This document shows positions 5,145 through 5,727 of a stretch of DNA of 5,727 bases, piece by piece. The notes beneath the pieces were generated by a model, which was not told where the DNA came from, searched no databases, and saw only the letters and a program-made list of their open reading frames with translations. The DNA comes from Planktotalea sp. Lineage in GTDB: Bacteria > Pseudomonadota > Alphaproteobacteria > Rhodobacterales > Rhodobacteraceae. Where the stretch lies: assembly GCA_024645145.1 (NCBI GenBank), contig JAHEGL010000129.1, positions 1 through 5,727 on the forward strand, written 5' to 3'. Each line of letters begins with the position of its first letter. The first letter of the stretch is position 1. The translations under genes and the position numbers were made by a program.

Positions 5145-5594
5145 TTAGGCGTCAGGCTCTTGATAAACGCCTTGCGCTTTGAGCGCATCGACAACCTCTT
5201 TGGGCATGTAGGTTTCTTCATGTTTGGCAAGGATTTCAGAAGCTTCAAAGACGCCGTTAATATATTTTCCTTGCCCTACCATCCCCTGGTTTTCCTCAAA
5301 TAGATCAGGCAGCATCCCAGTATACGTCACTGGAATGCTCGCGCCACCATCGGTTACTGAAAAACGAATGACCTCGCCAACACCGCGTTCGATGGACCCT
5401 TCTTCGACAAGACCGCCGATACGAAACACTTCATTAGGCTGTGGCGGTTCGGCAATGATCTGGCTTGGTGCGCGAAACAAGTTGATCCCGTCACGCATTG
5501 CGTAACCGATAAGAGCCGTCGACAAGGCGAGCGCAACTGTCGCGAGCACCACAATCTGAATACGCCGCTTTTTCTTGAGACCTGTCATTGCCAT
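5145..5594 (-). CDS. ccmE: periplasmic haem chaperone CcmE
   Basis: CcmE receives haem from CcmC/CcmAB in the periplasm, holds it covalently, and hands it to CcmF/CcmH. The 149-residue protein has a short basic N-terminus (KKKRR, 7-11), one membrane anchor (about 12-32), then the OB-fold domain containing FRIGGLVEEGSIER (57-70), Y-T-G-M-LPDLF (91-99) and GQGKYINGVFEASEILAKHEETYMP (in two parts, 107-119 and 120-131). His125 is the residue that binds haem covalently and Tyr129 is the conserved axial ligand. Length is normal. The start at 5594 has GGAG eight bases upstream. A second ATG two codons in is less well placed. It follows argC after 18 bases, so these two are probably cotranscribed. 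Confidence 0.97.
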   Translation of the reverse strand: MAMTGLKKKRRIQIVVLATVALALSTALIGYAMRDGINLFRAPSQIIAEPPQPNEVFRIGGLVEEGSIERGVGEVIRFSVTDGGASIPVTYTGMLPDLFEENQGMVGQGKYINGVFEASEILAKHEETYMPKEVVDALKAQGVYQEPDA

Positions 5595-5612
5595 ATCGAG
5601 AACTCCGAGCCG

Positions 5613-5727
5613 TTAAGGAAAACACGGTGCGAGCATAAGCCCATCCGTTTCAGAAAGATTTAACATCAGATTTGCGTTCTGCAAGGCCTGCCCACTGCTG
5701 CCCTTTGTCAAATTATCCAACACTGCA
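5613..5727 (-). CDS. argC: N-acetyl-gamma-glutamyl-phosphate reductase, C-terminal end (partial)
   Basis: The minus strand is open from the window edge to a TAA at 5615-5613, giving 37 complete residues. They include [21 protein letters not shown], which matches the highly conserved ArgC C-terminal stretch (DNLxKGASGQAVQNMN) lining the active site, and end in a short L-A-P-C-F-P tail. ArgC reduces N-acetyl-glutamyl-phosphate to the semialdehyde in arginine synthesis in the cytoplasm. The catalytic cysteine and NADP-binding domain lie beyond the window. The stop is 18 bases from the ccmE start. Confidence 0.92.
   Translation of the reverse strand, partial: AVLDNLTKGSSGQALQNANLMLNLSETDGLMLAPCFP

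Noticed and set aside
1..5727. CRISPR arrays, insertion sequences, tRNA genes, long direct repeats
   Set aside because: None seen by eye; the only tRNA-like element is part of the tmRNA.

Overview
The window looks like chromosomal DNA of an alphaproteobacterium, most likely from the Rhodobacterales (marine roseobacter-like). The evidence is a circularly permuted two-piece tmRNA gene with an ANDN...AA tag, an argC-ccmE junction, a system I cytochrome c maturation cluster, and a holin/muramidase pair of the type associated with gene transfer agent (GTA) release in that order. The placement is an inference from gene content and protein similarity recalled from memory; no search was run.

Plus strand, left edge (1-515): the 3' end of a small membrane protein gene resembling the DUF4345 family, then the tmRNA gene ssrA. 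A good sigma70-type promoter (TTGGCA-N17-TATATA) overlaps the end of the upstream gene. The acceptor piece ending in CCA comes first, then a short internal transcribed spacer, then the coding piece carrying the tag frame A-N-D-N-R-A-P-V-A-M-A-A-stop. Acceptor stem, T-stem, part of P2, PK1 and further helices can be paired by eye.

Minus strand, read right to left (5727-587), one closely spaced gene train: end of argC (arginine biosynthesis), ccmE (periplasmic haem chaperone), a GH108-type N-acetylmuramidase, a three-helix holin overlapping the muramidase by 10 bp, ccmF (haem lyase core subunit), ccmH (apocytochrome thiol reductase, overlapping ccmF by 4 bp), and a PaaG-like enoyl-CoA hydratase/isomerase. 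ssrA and the last gene converge around 515-590.

The most interesting point is the two-gene lysis cassette placed between ccmE and ccmF. It has no phage structural genes around it. The muramidase has no signal peptide, so it needs the holin to reach peptidoglycan, and it carries a perfect EF-hand-type calcium loop. A near-consensus CtrA box lies just upstream. This fits a domesticated GTA-release lysis module under CtrA control. ccmF appears to have its own promoter downstream of the cassette, positioned so that its mRNA may be leaderless, which would separate haem lyase expression from lysis gene control.
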